NCBI RefSeq assembly: GCF_025641885.1
Contig: NZ_JAOTQN010000001.1
Coordinates: forward strand, 310,001-374,000
Source of the DNA: Pyrobaculum sp. 3827-6
GTDB taxonomy: Archaea > Thermoproteota > Thermoprotei > Thermoproteales > Thermoproteaceae
Reading direction: 5' to 3'
Length of the DNA: 64,000 bases
A program made the position numbers and the translations under genes. Numbering within the stretch: the stretch's first letter is position 1; the number at the start of each line of letters is the position of its first letter. The notes under the pieces are model-generated. The model searched no databases. It saw only the letters and a program-made list of their open reading frames with translations, and was not told the origin of the DNA. This document shows, in pieces, positions 42,967-52,287 of this stretch.

Positions 42967-45645
42967 ATGTTGAGCGCCAGGATTTTGGAGAGGTCTGGCT
43001 TCTTGAGGAAGCGGTGCCCGCTCTGCGGGTCCTATTTCTGGACTCTGCGCCGTGACCAGGTTTACTGCGGGGATCAGCCATGTGTGCCGTATGGCTTCAT
43101 TGGGAACCCTCCGGCGAAGGTGTCGGTGGAGTCGCTTGGGGAGCTTAGGGAGAGGTTTCTGCGGTTCTTCGAGCGGCATGGCCATGTTAGGATTAAGAGG
43201 TATCCGGTTGTGGCTAGGTGGAGGGACGACGTCTACCTCGTGGGGGCGTCGATTTACGACTTCCAGCCGTGGGTGACGAGTGGGGCGGTGCCGCCGCCGG
43301 CGAACCCCCTGGCGATTTCCCAGCCCTCTATCCGGCTGACCGACGTGGACAAGGTTGGGAGGAGCGGCCGCCACCTCACCGGCTTCGAGATGATGGCTCA
43401 CCACGCCTTTAACTACCCCGATCGGCATGTATACTGGATTGACGAGACTACTGAGTACGCGTACCGGTTCTTTACAGAGGAGCTGGGCATTGCGCCTGAG
43501 GAGATTACGTTTAAGGAGTCTGTGTGGGAGGGCGGGGGGAACGCCGGGGAGTGTTTTGAGGTTTTGATAAGGGGGCTGGAGGTGGCGACTCTTGTCTTTA
43601 TGCACTACGAGGTTAAGGAGGGGAAGTACGTGGAGCTCCCACTTAAGATTGTGGACACCGGCTACGGGCTTGAGAGGATTTACTGGCTTCTGAAGGGGAC
43701 GCCGACTATATACGACGCTGTGTTCGGGCCGTTTCTGGATAGGGCCAGGAGGCGGCTGGGTGTGCCGGAGCCCCCCGTGGACGTCATGGGGAGGGCCTCC
43801 ATCTACTTCGGCCAGATGGACCCCGAGGTTATCGGGCTGGAGAAGGCCTACGACGTAATTGCGGAGAAGATCGGCGTCGACCCCAGGTGGCTGAGGGAGG
43901 TGTTTAGGCCGCAGGAGGCGCTGTACGTGCTGGCCGACCACAGCAGGACTGTGTCGTGGATGATCGCAGACGGCGTCATCCCCTCGAACAGCGGGGCGGG
44001 GTACCTCGCCCGCCTCCTCATTAGGAGGGCGCTTAGGAGTTTGAGGCTTGCTGGGGTGGAGGCGCCTCTGGTGGAGCTTTTCGACATGCACCTCAAGGAG
44101 CTTAGGGGCGACTACCCGGAGGTGTGGGAGGCGAGGGGGCTCATCCTCGAGCTGGTGGATATCGAGGAGAGGAAGTACAGAGAGGTTTTGAAGTCGGCCC
44201 CGGGTGTGGTGAAGAAGGCGCTTGACGAGGCGAGGAGGCGGGGGAGGTCTGGCTTCGACGCCGACGACCTAGTGTCGCTGTACGACAGCTACGGCCTCCC
44301 GCCCGAGGTGGTGGCGGAGGCGGCGAAGTCGCTCGGGGTTGAGGTTAGGATACCCGACGACTTCTACTCCAGGCTGGCGGCGCGGCACGCCAGGAGGGAG
44401 AGGCATGAGGAGAAGACGCTGGTGGAGATGGCCAGGGTGGTGGACCTGCCGAGGACTAGGGAGCTCTTCTACGAGGATCCCTACATGAAGAGCTTCAAGG
44501 CGAGGGTTCTGAGGGTGATAGACGGGAGGTACGTGGTGCTTGACCAGACGGCGTTTTACGCAGAGGGCGGCGGCCAGCCGGCGGACGTCGGCGTGCTCAA
44601 GTTCGACGGCGGGGAGGCGAAGGTTGTCGACGTCCAGCGGGTGGGGCACGTAATTGTGCACGTCGTCGAGGGGAGGGCCCCGCCGGAGGGGGGCGAGGTG
44701 GTTGGGGAGATCGACTGGGAGAGGCGGTACGCCCTCATGAAGATGCACACAGGCACGCACGTCCTTATCCAGAGCATTAGGAGGGTGCTGGGGCCCCACA
44801 TATGGCAGGCGGGGGCGCAGAAGGACATACCCTCCAGCCGCCTCGACGTGACGCACTTCAAGCTCCCCACGCCGGAGGAGGTGGCGGCTATTGAGAGGCT
44901 CGCCAACTCCGTGGTGCAGGCGAACCTCCCGGTGTACGCCAGGTTGGTCCCCCGAAACGTGGCGGAGGCGAAGTACGGCTTTGTCTTGTACCAAGGCGGG
45001 GTGGTGCCGGCGAGGGAGATCAGGGTGTTGCAGATAGGCCCCGACGAGGCTCCATTCGACGTCCAGGCGTGCGGAGGCACCCACCTCAAATCCACGGGAG
45101 AGATCGGCCTCATCAAGATTCAGAAGGTGGAGCGCATCGCCGACGGCGTGGTGCGTTTCATATTCACCACGGGGCTCCACGCCCTTGCCTACGTCCAGGA
45201 GCTGGAGCGGCAGGTGGCCGAGGCGGCTTCTCTGGCCGGGGGGAGGAGGGACGACGTGGTGGACTCGGTGAGGAGGCTGTTGCAGAGGGCGGAGGAGGCT
45301 GAGAGGAGGGCTAACCGCTACGCGGAGCTCTACGCCGCCGGGCTCGCGCAGAGCCTGAGGACTGAGCCCGCCGGCCGCTACAAGCTAGCCGTCTTGGAGC
45401 TAGACGACGAGGAGCTGGCCAAGAGGGTGGCGCAGATAGCCACGGGCCGCGACAAGGATCTGGTTCTGCTTGTGGTGGGCGGGGGGAGGGCCACTGTGTT
45501 TACGGGAGGCGTCGACGTGGCGCCTATCGTCAAGGCGATGCGGGAGGTGGGGTTCAGAGGCGGCGGCTCTAAGACCTTTGCCCAGGGGGTGTACACAGGC
45601 GACGTCAAGACTTTAATAGAGGCTGTGAAGAGGGCGCTGGCATGA
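42967..45645 (+). CDS. alaS: Alanyl-tRNA synthetase
   Basis: 892 residues of archaeal-type AlaRS: an N-terminal extension with zinc-like cysteines (CPLCGSYFW ... CGDQPC), class II catalytic core ([21 protein letters not shown]), the editing domain with HTGTH and the CGGTH metal-binding pair, and the C-terminal C-Ala region. It charges tRNA-Ala with alanine and edits Ser/Gly. ATG start with ATTTATAGG about 24 nt upstream. Overlaps nac by 4 nt. Confidence 0.97.
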   Translation: MLSARILERSGFLRKRCPLCGSYFWTLRRDQVYCGDQPCVPYGFIGNPPAKVSVESLGELRERFLRFFERHGHVRIKRYPVVARWRDDVYLVGASIYDFQPWVTSGAVPPPANPLAISQPSIRLTDVDKVGRSGRHLTGFEMMAHHAFNYPDRHVYWIDETTEYAYRFFTEELGIAPEEITFKESVWEGGGNAGECFEVLIRGLEVATLVFMHYEVKEGKYVELPLKIVDTGYGLERIYWLLKGTPTIYDAVFGPFLDRARRRLGVPEPPVDVMGRASIYFGQMDPEVIGLEKAYDVIAEKIGVDPRWLREVFRPQEALYVLADHSRTVSWMIADGVIPSNSGAGYLARLLIRRALRSLRLAGVEAPLVELFDMHLKELRGDYPEVWEARGLILELVDIEERKYREVLKSAPGVVKKALDEARRRGRSGFDADDLVSLYDSYGLPPEVVAEAAKSLGVEVRIPDDFYSRLAARHARRERHEEKTLVEMARVVDLPRTRELFYEDPYMKSFKARVLRVIDGRYVVLDQTAFYAEGGGQPADVGVLKFDGGEAKVVDVQRVGHVIVHVVEGRAPPEGGEVVGEIDWERRYALMKMHTGTHVLIQSIRRVLGPHIWQAGAQKDIPSSRLDVTHFKLPTPEEVAAIERLANSVVQANLPVYARLVPRNVAEAKYGFVLYQGGVVPAREIRVLQIGPDEAPFDVQACGGTHLKSTGEIGLIKIQKVERIADGVVRFIFTTGLHALAYVQELERQVAEAASLAGGRRDDVVDSVRRLLQRAEEAERRANRYAELYAAGLAQSLRTEPAGRYKLAVLELDDEELAKRVAQIATGRDKDLVLLVVGGGRATVFTGGVDVAPIVKAMREVGFRGGGSKTFAQGVYTGDVKTLIEAVKRALA

Positions 45646-46022
45646 TCCCCTCCAACCCCCGCGACTTGGAGCGGATCCTCAAGAGGATGGGCATTAAGGT
45701 GGAGGAGGTGGACGCGGCGTATGTAGAGATTAGGCTCAAGTCGGGGGAGGTCCTCCGCATCAACAACCCCACCGTGGCTCTGATGAAGATGCCTAACAAG
45801 ATGCTTGTCTACCAGATACAGACGGCGGAGGGCTCGGTCCAGAGGGTAGCCCAGCAGCAACAACAGCCCCAGGCCTCTGGGTATGTGCCAAGTGAGGAGG
45901 ACATCGCGCTCGTGGCGGAGCAGACGGGGGCCCCGAGGGAGGAGGTGGTGAAGGCCCTCATAGAGGCGAAGGGGGATTTGGTGCAGGCGGCGATGAAGCT
46001 GATGTCGAGGAGGCAGGGCTAG
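45642..46022 (+). CDS. nac: Nascent polypeptide-associated complex protein (alpha NAC)
   Basis: 126 residues: NAC domain ([27 protein letters not shown]) and a C-terminal UBA domain ([33 protein letters not shown]), with a Gln-rich linker. It binds ribosomes and nascent chains. ATG overlaps the alaS stop. Confidence 0.95.
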   Translation: MIPSNPRDLERILKRMGIKVEEVDAAYVEIRLKSGEVLRINNPTVALMKMPNKMLVYQIQTAEGSVQRVAQQQQQPQASGYVPSEEDIALVAEQTGAPREEVVKALIEAKGDLVQAAMKLMSRRQG

Positions 46023-46068
46023 GCCCGGCGGCTGGATAAAGTTTATATTATACCCCCATCTCTGTCGT

Positions 46069-46614
46069 ATGCCAGTTAGGCCGGCGCGGTGCTACAAGCG
46101 GATTAAGGGGCCGCCCTACACGAGAGAGGACTACATCCACGGAGCCCCTATGATCCAGATACCCAAGTTTGACATGGGCACTACAAGCGCGGCGGCCCGG
46201 GCGGCCTTCACCATGGTGGCTAAGCTCGTGGTGGAAGAGCGGGGCCAGATTAGGATGCAGGCGCTGGAGGCGGCGAGGCAGATGGCCTCGAAGTACTTGA
46301 CTAAATACGTGGGGGACGCCAACTACTACCTCAGGCTTAATGTGATCCCCCACCACGTCCTCAGGGAGAATAGAATGCTGGCAATGGCGGGCGCAGACCG
46401 TCTACAAGAGGGTATGAGGCTGGCCTTTGGATCGCCGGCGGGGAGGGCGGCGAGGGTCGAGCCGGGGGAGGTCATATTCTACGCCGAGTTTAAGCCGGAG
46501 CACATGGCCCACATCAAGGAGGCGCTGAGGCGCGCCTCGTCAAAGTTGCCCCTGCCCACACGGATAGTTATAGAGGCGAAGGATGGAGGTGGCAAGGCAA
46601 CTGCACAAAGATAG
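46069..46614 (+). CDS. rpl10e: Large ribosomal subunit protein L10e (uL16)
   Basis: 181 residues with the family start MPVRPARCYKRIKGPPYTRED and the conserved NVIPHHVLRENRMLAMAGADRL block. It lies at the tRNA path of the large subunit. ATG is 24 nt after GTTTATATTA, so leaderless. Its end overlaps the next gene by 32 nt. Confidence 0.96.
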   Translation: MPVRPARCYKRIKGPPYTREDYIHGAPMIQIPKFDMGTTSAAARAAFTMVAKLVVEERGQIRMQALEAARQMASKYLTKYVGDANYYLRLNVIPHHVLRENRMLAMAGADRLQEGMRLAFGSPAGRAARVEPGEVIFYAEFKPEHMAHIKEALRRASSKLPLPTRIVIEAKDGGGKATAQR

Positions 46615-47323
46615 GATAGAGGCCGCTCTTGTACTACTAGAGCGCGTCCTCAACGGGCTTGTCACCTCCCGCTCCGCGCTGGTCGCCGAGCTCCAGGAGG
46701 TGTATAGGGAGAAGGGGGTTGAGCCCCTCCGCGGCCTTTCGAAAGAGGGGATTTACGACAAGGAGATAGCCACGGTGTATCTAGTAGGGATCTACGGCGC
46801 AGGTGTCCTCGCCGCCGGGGATTACGACGACATTTTCTACATCGAGAACAGGGCTGTCGAGGCTGTGGAGATTATACGCAACGTCGGCGAGGTCCTGCCC
46901 GCCGAGCTTAAGGAGGCGCTGGCGAGGAAGACGGAGGAGGTGAAGGGGAAATCCGCCGAGGACAGGGTCTTTAGAGTCCTCAGGCTCGTGTTCACGGGGG
47001 TGGTTTTGGGCTACTACCCAGAGATTTTGCTAACCAAGGCTTTGAAGATCTACGAGACTGCGTATCCACAGCTCTCGGAGCGCCTGGTAAACTACGCCGC
47101 CTTCTACAGCGCCTACAAAATAGCTGAGGACATCGCGCTGGGGAGGATAAGAAGCGCCGAAAACCTCAAAATTATGAAATACACATACTGCCTCAGGATG
47201 GGCTTCCAGAAATGTAAGCCAAGCGACAGACTGATCGCCGAGGTGGCCCACCACATATACAAAGTGGATAACTCCCTCTTATCGAAGCTCTTCGCCAAGG
47301 GGGTACTGCCTAAGATTGGGTAG
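46583..47323 (+). CDS. DUF2192-like archaeal protein
   Basis: 246 residues, helical, soluble, with a few cysteines. It resembles the archaeal DUF2192 family, an identification from memory with moderate certainty. It starts within the L10e gene and ends over the convergent hydrolase by 14 nt. No biochemical role can be given. Confidence 0.6.
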   Translation: MEVARQLHKDRIEAALVLLERVLNGLVTSRSALVAELQEVYREKGVEPLRGLSKEGIYDKEIATVYLVGIYGAGVLAAGDYDDIFYIENRAVEAVEIIRNVGEVLPAELKEALARKTEEVKGKSAEDRVFRVLRLVFTGVVLGYYPEILLTKALKIYETAYPQLSERLVNYAAFYSAYKIAEDIALGRIRSAENLKIMKYTYCLRMGFQKCKPSDRLIAEVAHHIYKVDNSLLSKLFAKGVLPKIG

Positions 47324-47912
47324 AGCCGCACCTACCTACGAATTTTTTCACGGCGTCTGCAATTCTGTGGATGTGCTCCTCCCTCTGGGGGGAGTGGCCC
47401 ATCCCCTCGATCTCCACAACCTCCAGTGGGAAGTTTAACTTGTCTGACAAGCCGGCGAGGATGTCGACGTGTATCCTCGGCACTACGTTGTCCGCGGAGC
47501 CTCTGATGTAGAGAACCGGGGGCATCCCGTTGCCTATGTAGCGGGACGGCGAGGTCTGCTCCAATTTGCCGCCCAGAGAAGCCAGGTGGTTAGCCAGCTT
47601 CTTCATGTAGGGGTCGTCTGACTGGAGGAGGTACTGGAGCTGGAGCCTCCTGTCCACCGGCGCCGCCACGGCGATTACGCAGTTGACAGAGCCTGGGTTC
47701 CTCGCCGCGAGGAGGAGTGCCACGGTGCCCCCCATGCTGTGCCCGGCGGCGACCGCCACCGGCAATTCCCTCACACCGGCCTCGTAGCCGTCGTCCACAT
47801 CTCTTATAGAGGGCGCCACCACCTCGAAGCCGCTCTCGGCGAGCGGCCTTGTCAGCCAGTTGATGTTTGTAGGCGAGCTTCTGTAGCCGTGAAACGCCAC
47901 CGCCTTAGGCAT
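47310..47912 (-). CDS. Alpha/beta-hydrolase
   Basis: 200 residues with the nucleophile elbow GHSMGG, an aspartate-bearing segment (RGSADNVV) and a C-terminal His (GMGHSPQ): a catalytic Ser-Asp-His triad. Substrate unknown; the size fits small esterases of the RBBP9/YdeN type. ATG with ATTTAAAAAG about 24 nt upstream. Confidence 0.8.
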   Translation of the reverse strand: MPKAVAFHGYRSSPTNINWLTRPLAESGFEVVAPSIRDVDDGYEAGVRELPVAVAAGHSMGGTVALLLAARNPGSVNCVIAVAAPVDRRLQLQYLLQSDDPYMKKLANHLASLGGKLEQTSPSRYIGNGMPPVLYIRGSADNVVPRIHVDILAGLSDKLNFPLEVVEIEGMGHSPQREEHIHRIADAVKKFVGRCGSTQS

Positions 47913-47992
47913 AGCGCTAGTGGGGTGTAGCTTTTTAAATTTTGGGGCGGGGAAGGGGCCATTGATTTATAAAGTGGTGGTGATCTATAGGT

Positions 47993-48817
47993 ATGCGTCT
48001 TGAGGTTAAAATAAGCGGGTTGCCTAGAGACAAGAGAAATATATTGGTCATGGCATGTCCCGAGCCCTCCCTGGCTGGCGTCGTGGCGGTTGAGTACCTA
48101 ATCGATGCGTTAAAGATGGAGGAGATAGGCGCGATTAGAATCACCGAGATGCCTCCGGTAATCGCGGTGGTCAACGGCGCCGCGAAGTTGCCGCACCGCA
48201 TATTCTACTCACGTGAAGCTGGGATAGTGGCAATTAGACAACACGTCCCCATCCCACCGCAGATATATGCGGAGTTTATACACAAGGTACTCGACTGGGC
48301 TGAGGAGAACAAGGTAAAGCTCGTGGTCTGCCTCTCCTCCATGCCAGCCGCTGGCGAGAGGGAGAGCGACAACGTATACTTCGTAACCGAGGAGGACCTC
48401 GTGGAGAAGTTTAAGCAGTACGGGTTCGAGCCCATAAAAGAGGCCACCGTGGCGGGGCTTGAGGGGGCGTATCTCGACGCGGTGCTTGGGAGGAATATAG
48501 ACGGCGCCCTCCTCATAGCCGAGTCTAGACTCCTCACAGCTATCAAGAGGCTGGTTGACAGCGGCAAGATCTCGACTCACCGCGACGTCATGCTTATACT
48601 AAACGACTTGGTGGGCCGCGTGGGGCCGGACGTCGGCGCCGCCCTGAAGCTGATAAACGCCGTGGCGAAGCTCGCCGAGATTCAGATAGACACCGCAAAG
48701 CTACAAGAACACGCCTCTAAATACGCCTTCCTCATCGAGAAGAACCTCGAGGCCCTCTTCAAGCCCATAGAGGCCGTGGCCACCGCCCAGAAGAGAGAGA
48801 TACCGCTGGTCTTCTAG
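47993..48817 (+). CDS. PAC2 family protein (proteasome assembly chaperone-like)
   Basis: 274 residues. The sequence (ILVMACPEPSLAGVVAVEYLIDALKMEEIGAI, then a central VVCLSSMPA block and VAGLEGAYLDAVLGR) matches the archaeal PAC2/PbaB family, some members of which help proteasome alpha-ring assembly. ATG is 25 nt after ATTTATAAAG. Confidence 0.8.
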   Translation: MRLEVKISGLPRDKRNILVMACPEPSLAGVVAVEYLIDALKMEEIGAIRITEMPPVIAVVNGAAKLPHRIFYSREAGIVAIRQHVPIPPQIYAEFIHKVLDWAEENKVKLVVCLSSMPAAGERESDNVYFVTEEDLVEKFKQYGFEPIKEATVAGLEGAYLDAVLGRNIDGALLIAESRLLTAIKRLVDSGKISTHRDVMLILNDLVGRVGPDVGAALKLINAVAKLAEIQIDTAKLQEHASKYAFLIEKNLEALFKPIEAVATAQKREIPLVF

Positions 48818-48852
48818 GAAAAGTTTTTTAAAGAGCCACCTCCCAACCCTCC

Positions 48853-49392
48853 ATGCCCAGCTGGAGGGAGCTTGTGCTGGTCAAGGACCACCCTATGCAG
48901 CGGATATTTATCGAAAAGGTGGTGGTCAACATCGGCGTGGGGACAGGCGGGGAGAAGCTTGAAAAAGCCGCGGATTTGTTGAAAGACTTGACAGGAGCAG
49001 AGCCTTCTAAGAGGAGGGCGAAGCGCTCAATTAAGGACTTCGGGATTAGGAAGGGGGAGCCGATAGGCGTCGCCGTGACCCTGCGGCGTGACCAAGCCGT
49101 GGATTTCCTAATGCGCGCGCTACAGGCGGTTAACAACAGAGTCAAGAAGACAAGCTTCGACGACAGAGGCAACGTGTGCTTCGGCATAAAGGAACACATC
49201 CTGTTGCCCGGCGTCAAGTACAACCCAGCCGTGGGCATCTGGGGAATGGACGTATGTGTAAAGCTGGCTAAGCCGGGGCTGAGGGTCCAGCTCAGGAGGC
49301 GGAGAAGAAGCAAAGTTGGGAAGAGGCAACTCGTGACTAGGGAGGAGGCTGTCGAGTTTTTCCAAAAGGTGCTGGGGGTCCAGGTTGATTAA
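48853..49392 (+). CDS. rpl5: Large ribosomal subunit protein L5 (uL5)
   Basis: 179 residues with MQRIFIEKVVVNIGVGTGGEKL and GIRKGEPIGVAVTLR, the L5 signatures; it contacts 5S rRNA. The gene is not in the usual S10/spc cluster here but stands with a phosphoesterase and a methyltransferase gene. The ATG is 24 nt after TTTTTTAAAG. Overlaps the next gene (TAATG). Confidence 0.95.
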   Translation: MPSWRELVLVKDHPMQRIFIEKVVVNIGVGTGGEKLEKAADLLKDLTGAEPSKRRAKRSIKDFGIRKGEPIGVAVTLRRDQAVDFLMRALQAVNNRVKKTSFDDRGNVCFGIKEHILLPGVKYNPAVGIWGMDVCVKLAKPGLRVQLRRRRRSKVGKRQLVTREEAVEFFQKVLGVQVD

Positions 49393-49895
49393 TGCTAGTA
49401 GTCGCGCTGTCGGACAGCCACGACAACATAACCGCGGTCAGGAAGGCCGGCGAGGAGGCGAGGAGGAGGGGGGCGTCGCTTGTCCTGCACGCCGGGGACT
49501 GGGTCTCCCCCTTCACGGCGAAGTTTCTAAGAGAGGCTGTCGGCGAGGGGGTGAGGATAGTAGGCGTCTGGGGGAACAACGAAGGGGAGAGGCCCTACTT
49601 CTTAGAAACTGCGAGGAGGTACGGGGTCGAGATCGCGGGGGACGCCGCCGAGCTGGAGGCCGGGGGTAGGAGGATAGCAGTGTACCACGGCACGTCGCCT
49701 GTGTTGCTGAGGGCCCTCGTGGAGTCCGGCATATACGACGTGGTGATATACGGCCACACCCACCAGGCCGCTGTGGAGCGTAGAGGGAAGACGCTCGTGG
49801 TAAACCCCGGCGAGCTGTGCGGATGCCTCACGGGTAGGTCAACCTACGCAGTGATTGACCTAGAGAGGCTGGAGGTGGAGCTGGCTTTCTTGTGA
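49392..49895 (+). CDS. YfcE/MJ0936-type metallophosphoesterase
   Basis: 167 residues with the calcineurin-like metal motifs SDSHDN, HAGDW, GNNEG, GHTH and the NPGE segment. Family members are phosphodiesterases acting on model substrates; the natural one is unknown. Overlaps the methyltransferase gene by 4 nt. Confidence 0.9.
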   Translation: MLVVALSDSHDNITAVRKAGEEARRRGASLVLHAGDWVSPFTAKFLREAVGEGVRIVGVWGNNEGERPYFLETARRYGVEIAGDAAELEAGGRRIAVYHGTSPVLLRALVESGIYDVVIYGHTHQAAVERRGKTLVVNPGELCGCLTGRSTYAVIDLERLEVELAFL

Positions 49896-51142
49896 AGTGG
49901 ACGCCCGGCGAGCTAGTCGCCTTCACGGCCCGGGTGATATACGAAGTGGCGGAGGGCGGCCTCACCCTGGACTACGCCTTTCAGAAGGTCAAGAGGGGGT
50001 GGAGGCCGCTGGACAGCTTCAAGGTGTTCTACGACGTCTCCTTCGACGCGGTTAGGCACTACTTCTTTCTGAAATTCGCCGCCTCCCGGCTATTCGGCTC
50101 CTCTGGGGCTAAGGCGGTGGCCAAGGCGTGGTTTATCTACAGGGCGGATCAGATGCTCTACAACAGAGATATGGTGAGCCGCTTTAAGAAGAGGTTGCTT
50201 AAGAGGGCCCTCGCCGCGCCCGGGGACGTGCTCCGGGAGGTGGAGAGCCTGAGGGGGGACCCGGCGCGGTACCTCTCCATAAAGTACAGCTACCACCCCA
50301 AGATAGTCGCCACACTGCTTAGCCACCTGCCCGCGGAGGAGGTGGAGAAGCTTCTCGACGCGGGGAACAAGACCTGGATCTGGCTTAGGATAAACACCCT
50401 AAAGGCCGACGTGGACAAGGCCTTGAATATGCTGGAGGCCGAGGCCGAGGTGGAGCCGCACCCGAGAATACCATTCGCAGTGTTGCTTAAGAGCTCCAGA
50501 AGGCCGGTTCAGTACCTAGAGGCGGTGAGGCGCCTCGTGGCGATACCCCAAGACCTCGCCTCTATCTACGCCGTCCTCTCCCTCAAGCCGGAGCCCGGAG
50601 ACAGGATTGTGGACCTCGCCGCCGCCCCGGGCATGAAGACAAGCCTAATAGCACAGCTGGCTGAGGGCAGGGCCAAGATAGTGGCGGTCGACCTCTCACA
50701 GAAGCGGGTGGCTAGGATGAAGCAACTGTTGAAACGCGTCGGCGCCGGGGACACGGTGGAGGTGGTGAGATCCGACTCCAGAAAGCTAAAGACGCGGCTC
50801 TTCGACAAGGCCCTCCTAGACGCGCCCTGCACCTCCAGCGGCGCCTTCACCAAGGAGCCCGCCGCCAAGATCTACCCCAGGCTAGAGGACGCGCCGAGGT
50901 ACAGCAGGTTGCAACGAGAGCTGTTGAAAAACGCCCTGGAGCTGGCCGGGGAGGTGGTGTACGCGGTGTGTAGCATCCTGCCCGAGGAAGGCGAGGAGGT
51001 GGTGGGGAGCGTCGAGGCGGCCCCCGAGAAACCTCTCGAGGACCTCGCAGATCCCTACGTAGGGGGGGTAGGGGGGAGGACCTTCCCCCACATACACAGA
51101 AGCGAGGCGTTTTTCATCTCTAGACTCAGGGCACTACGGTAG
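49892..51142 (+). CDS. RNA m5C methyltransferase (NOP2/Sun, RsmB-like)
   Basis: 416 residues. An N-terminal NusB-like helical domain (about 1-140), then the SAM-binding core DLAAAPGMKTSLIAQL, and the two cysteine motifs LDAPCTSSG and VCSILPEEG. It methylates cytosine in tRNA or rRNA. GTG start overlaps the phosphoesterase stop. The end overlaps the convergent gene by 17 nt. Confidence 0.9.
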   Translation: MKWTPGELVAFTARVIYEVAEGGLTLDYAFQKVKRGWRPLDSFKVFYDVSFDAVRHYFFLKFAASRLFGSSGAKAVAKAWFIYRADQMLYNRDMVSRFKKRLLKRALAAPGDVLREVESLRGDPARYLSIKYSYHPKIVATLLSHLPAEEVEKLLDAGNKTWIWLRINTLKADVDKALNMLEAEAEVEPHPRIPFAVLLKSSRRPVQYLEAVRRLVAIPQDLASIYAVLSLKPEPGDRIVDLAAAPGMKTSLIAQLAEGRAKIVAVDLSQKRVARMKQLLKRVGAGDTVEVVRSDSRKLKTRLFDKALLDAPCTSSGAFTKEPAAKIYPRLEDAPRYSRLQRELLKNALELAGEVVYAVCSILPEEGEEVVGSVEAAPEKPLEDLADPYVGGVGGRTFPHIHRSEAFFISRLRALR

Positions 51143-52265
51143 CGCCTAGGTACTCCAGGTAGGCCCTGGCCTCCTCATACACGTCGTCCAGCACATATGC
51201 GAGGTGGTTGCCAAGCCCGGCTTTCAACACGGCGCGGCCCGCGCCGTCTGGCAACCTAACGGCCACCTGAGTGTTACAAGCATCTACCCTCTGGGCCACG
51301 TCGGTAAGCCCCCTCAAGAGGACTGCCCTCTTCAAGTCCCCGGATACTCTGAGAAGCGTAATGGGCATGCCGGGCGGCACCCCCACCCTCAGAGCCGCCA
51401 CGGCCTTCGTGGCCATCCTAGGTACTATGGAATACTTCCCAAATGAGGGGGGCGCCCCGTCGTGCGTCAGCAAGAGGCCGCCGTCGGTGACCATGTTTAC
51501 GTTGCTAATCCACGCCGGCTTCCCCGAGAGCCGCCTCAAAACCACAGCCGAGTAGAGCGCCCTGAGATCACCCTCGCAAGTCGCCGTCACCCCCCAGTCG
51601 TTGAGAACAGCCAGCGATATGCAGGGCGTCCAGCCGCGCTCTCTCACCTTGCTGAAGTCAAAACACCAACAGCCCAGAGTCAAGCCGTCCACGTCGCCAG
51701 CCGCCTCCCGCAGAGCCTTCGCATAGGCGAGCGGGCGCTCCAGCTCCCCGGCGCCGAAGGCGCTCTCCACAGCCCTGGCCACCAGCGCCTCGGCCTCGCC
51801 CCTCGCCCCCACCTCCAGACTCCTCCTATACACCCCCTCCTCGTCAATAAACAGTTTGGGGCCGCCCGACAGGTCGGAGGACACCAGCCACTTGTTAGGG
51901 GCGCCCACCAGCGCAAGTCTAGGCGGCCTCCTGAGGAGATCCACAAGCCTCACCAGCCTCTCCACCTTGGCCAGAGGCGGAGGCGCCCCGGGGCCCTCCA
52001 GCTGGACAACCTCCACAAACCTCCCCATCGCCCTCAGCGCCGAGGCGGCCTCCAAGGCGGCGGGCATGGCGTTGTAGTGAGGCCACGCCAGCAGAATATT
52101 GTAGTCCCCAGCCGCCGACAAAATCTTAGGCTCGGACCCCCCAGTCAAGACGAGGATAAAGTTGGCACCACCCAAGTACTTGCCCAGGGCCTCCTCATAC
52201 ATTCTCCTGTACTCCTCCCGGGTCTCCGCGTCGACGTTAGGCGCGGCGGCTACGTGCAGAGGCAT
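51126..52265 (-). CDS. L-fucose isomerase-related sugar isomerase-like protein
   Basis: About 379 residues. The central and C-terminal parts (GCWCFDF, CISLAVLNDWGVTATCEGDLRAL, GNHLAYVLDD) fit the L-fucose isomerase-related family; the true substrate is unknown. I prefer ATG 52265 because TTAATTAAAC lies about 21 nt upstream; GTG 52271 is the alternative. It is the last gene of a group with a DUF711 and an ACT-domain gene. Confidence 0.7.
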   Translation of the reverse strand: MPLHVAAAPNVDAETREEYRRMYEEALGKYLGGANFILVLTGGSEPKILSAAGDYNILLAWPHYNAMPAALEAASALRAMGRFVEVVQLEGPGAPPPLAKVERLVRLVDLLRRPPRLALVGAPNKWLVSSDLSGGPKLFIDEEGVYRRSLEVGARGEAEALVARAVESAFGAGELERPLAYAKALREAAGDVDGLTLGCWCFDFSKVRERGWTPCISLAVLNDWGVTATCEGDLRALYSAVVLRRLSGKPAWISNVNMVTDGGLLLTHDGAPPSFGKYSIVPRMATKAVAALRVGVPPGMPITLLRVSGDLKRAVLLRGLTDVAQRVDACNTQVAVRLPDGAGRAVLKAGLGNHLAYVLDDVYEEARAYLEYLGATVVP

Positions 52266-52287
52266 AAACACTCCGAATACTGTTTAA

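Noticed and set aside
42892-44091. Long minus-strand frame opposite alaS
   Set aside because: Shadow frame of the conserved AlaRS gene, with biased composition and no domain.
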